Shown here: positions 62,992-64,000 of the stretch, piece after piece
Position numbering within the stretch: the stretch's first letter is position 1
Layout: each line of letters opens with the position of its first letter
Assembly (NCBI GenBank): GCA_902806595.1
Contig: CADCXC010000003.1
Coordinates: 1,736,001-1,800,000, forward strand
Source of the DNA: Pyrenopolyporus hunteri
Lineage: Eukaryota > Ascomycota > Sordariomycetes > Xylariales > Hypoxylaceae
Reading direction: 5' to 3'
DNA length: 64,000 nucleotides
Notes under the pieces: model-generated
Database searches by the model: none
Seen by the model: only the letters and a program-made list of their open reading frames with translations
Told to the model about the DNA's origin: nothing
Made by a program: the position numbers and the translations under genes

Positions 62992-64000
62992 ATGACAACC
63001 CCAGTCTCGGGGTCTTCACTCCCTCAGACCCGAGACGTACATCAACACAATCATTTTCACAACTCCAGAGATAGCCACCACCACCAACACCACCATCACC
63101 ACCACAACCACGCTCGTTCTCAAAACAGCAACAGCAGCAGCAGCAGCAGCAGCAGCAAAAGGGGCCATAGGCGCACGGATTCGGAACCCACCATCATCGT
63201 CGAAACTGTTTCCATTCTTGAGCTTATCGATTCCTCGGGTGTCCCCATTAGTACCCAGACCCTCCCGCACTCCAAATCGACACCCACGTCCACGTCCACG
63301 ACCAGCTATAATACTAGCTCCAAACCCGACGTTACCGTCGACCCAAGCACAGGATCCGTATCTGCTCCAAGTAGCTCACCTACTCCTCAGCCGGGAACTA
63401 GCGACGATGAAGGCGACAGCCCACCATCGACTTCCGTTCCCACGATAGACCCGACCGTAGCACCGTCGGAGTCTTCCATGCCTACTACGTTTCCCACGTT
63501 GTCTTATTCGCCTTTGACGTCCACTCCTTTATCAGGCTCTCCCGTTTTTCCTTCCTTGGCTGGCGTGACTAACACAACCCAAGGTCCGTATTTTCAATAT
63601 TTATTTCGTAGATATTTACTATATCACATATATCATCTTTCATTATTACTATTTTACTCTTAATTCTACTCCTACTTACCGTAGCACCGTTGGCTTGGCT
63701 TGGCTATTTCTTTTCTAACTCGCACACAGCTTCTTCGTCCTCTCTTTTTCCCAACAGCACTGCTTCGTCACTTTCTTTTTCCGCCGAGAGCTTCAATACC
63801 TCGGCGTCCGTAATCTCTTCTAGTGTCGCCGCGTCCGATTCCGCGTCGACGCAGACCACGACACAGTCCACATCGTCGACTCCTACTTCCAGCTCGGCCT
63901 CCGGCCTCGCTACCGAAACAGGAGACGGCGGGCTTGGCGTCGGGGGTAATGCACAGCCTTCGTCCTCGAGCGACCCGTCGACCGACACCGGCTCGAATGG
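62992..64000 (+). CDS. Ser/Thr-rich protein with His-rich N-terminus, partial
   Basis: Exon 1 is 62992-63583; a probable 146-bp intron (gtccgt donor, cacacag acceptor) ends at 63729; exon 2 opens at 63730 and is still open at the window edge, so the 3' part is missing. About 287 residues are visible. The N-terminus has no signal peptide and contains an imperfect His run (about residues 30-40, HHHQHHHHHHNH) and an eight-Ser run from CAG-type trinucleotides, followed by HRRTDSEPTIIVETVSILEL. The rest is Ser/Thr/Pro-rich without cysteines. This composition is common in cell-surface or stress-sensor proteins with a later membrane span, but that span would lie outside the window; a disordered cytoplasmic protein is equally possible. 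The donor site is not the commonest form, so the intron is likely rather than certain. Confidence 0.6.

Overview
The window looks like a nuclear segment from a filamentous ascomycete (Pezizomycotina, probably Sordariomycetes; a Xylariales-like genome is only a guess). The evidence is short GT-AG introns of about 48-146 bp with CTAAC-type branch points, pyrimidine-rich promoters, ordinary single-copy fungal genes, and a 17 kb AT-rich block with the signature of repeat-induced point mutation (RIP). Gene models were spliced by eye from the sequence and protein families were recognised from motifs; no search was run.

Layout. 1-17130: extremely AT-rich, gene-free block. Surviving cytosines are mostly in CpG, and CpA/TpG are scarce. 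It contains ruined dispersed repeats in both orientations and three tandem arrays. 17130-19221: normal-composition intergenic DNA. 19222-20932: three-exon MFS hexose transporter (+). 20933-33885: about 13 kb without a recognisable gene, containing many short ACCT/AGGT palindromic tracts and microsatellites and ending in an 817-nt ATG-free leader. 33886-36173: four-exon homeobox transcription factor (+). 36174-44227: about 8 kb without a supported gene. 44228-46567: four-exon borate/bicarbonate-type anion exchanger of the Bor1 family (-). 47480-50322: mitochondrial m-AAA (FtsH-type) protease (-). 51447-51914: Pga2-like ER trafficking protein (-). 52499-52947: three-exon CENP-S/MHF1 histone-fold protein (+), whose exons are too short to show up as long open frames. 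53217-53325: degenerate tRNA-like sequence (-). 55510-56359: MARVEL-like four-span membrane protein (+). 57062-57876: imidazoleglycerol-phosphate dehydratase (-). 58883-59554: LOC1 ribosome-assembly/mRNA-localisation protein (+). 62992-64000: Ser/Thr-rich protein (+), running off the right edge.

The genes do not form a metabolic cluster. They are a syntenic-looking run of housekeeping genes (protein quality control in mitochondria, secretion, kinetochore/DNA repair, histidine synthesis, ribosome assembly) beside a transporter and a developmental-type regulator. PGA2/CENP-S and HIS3/LOC1 are divergent pairs that could share promoters. MARVEL/HIS3 are convergent.

I found no convincing novel multi-gene system. 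The items most worth a second look are the repeat architecture of the RIP block, the long ATG-free leader of the homeobox gene, the ACCT/AGGT palindrome field, MluI-box motifs upstream of CENP-S, a perfect double CCAAT palindrome upstream of HIS3, and two structured non-coding spots.
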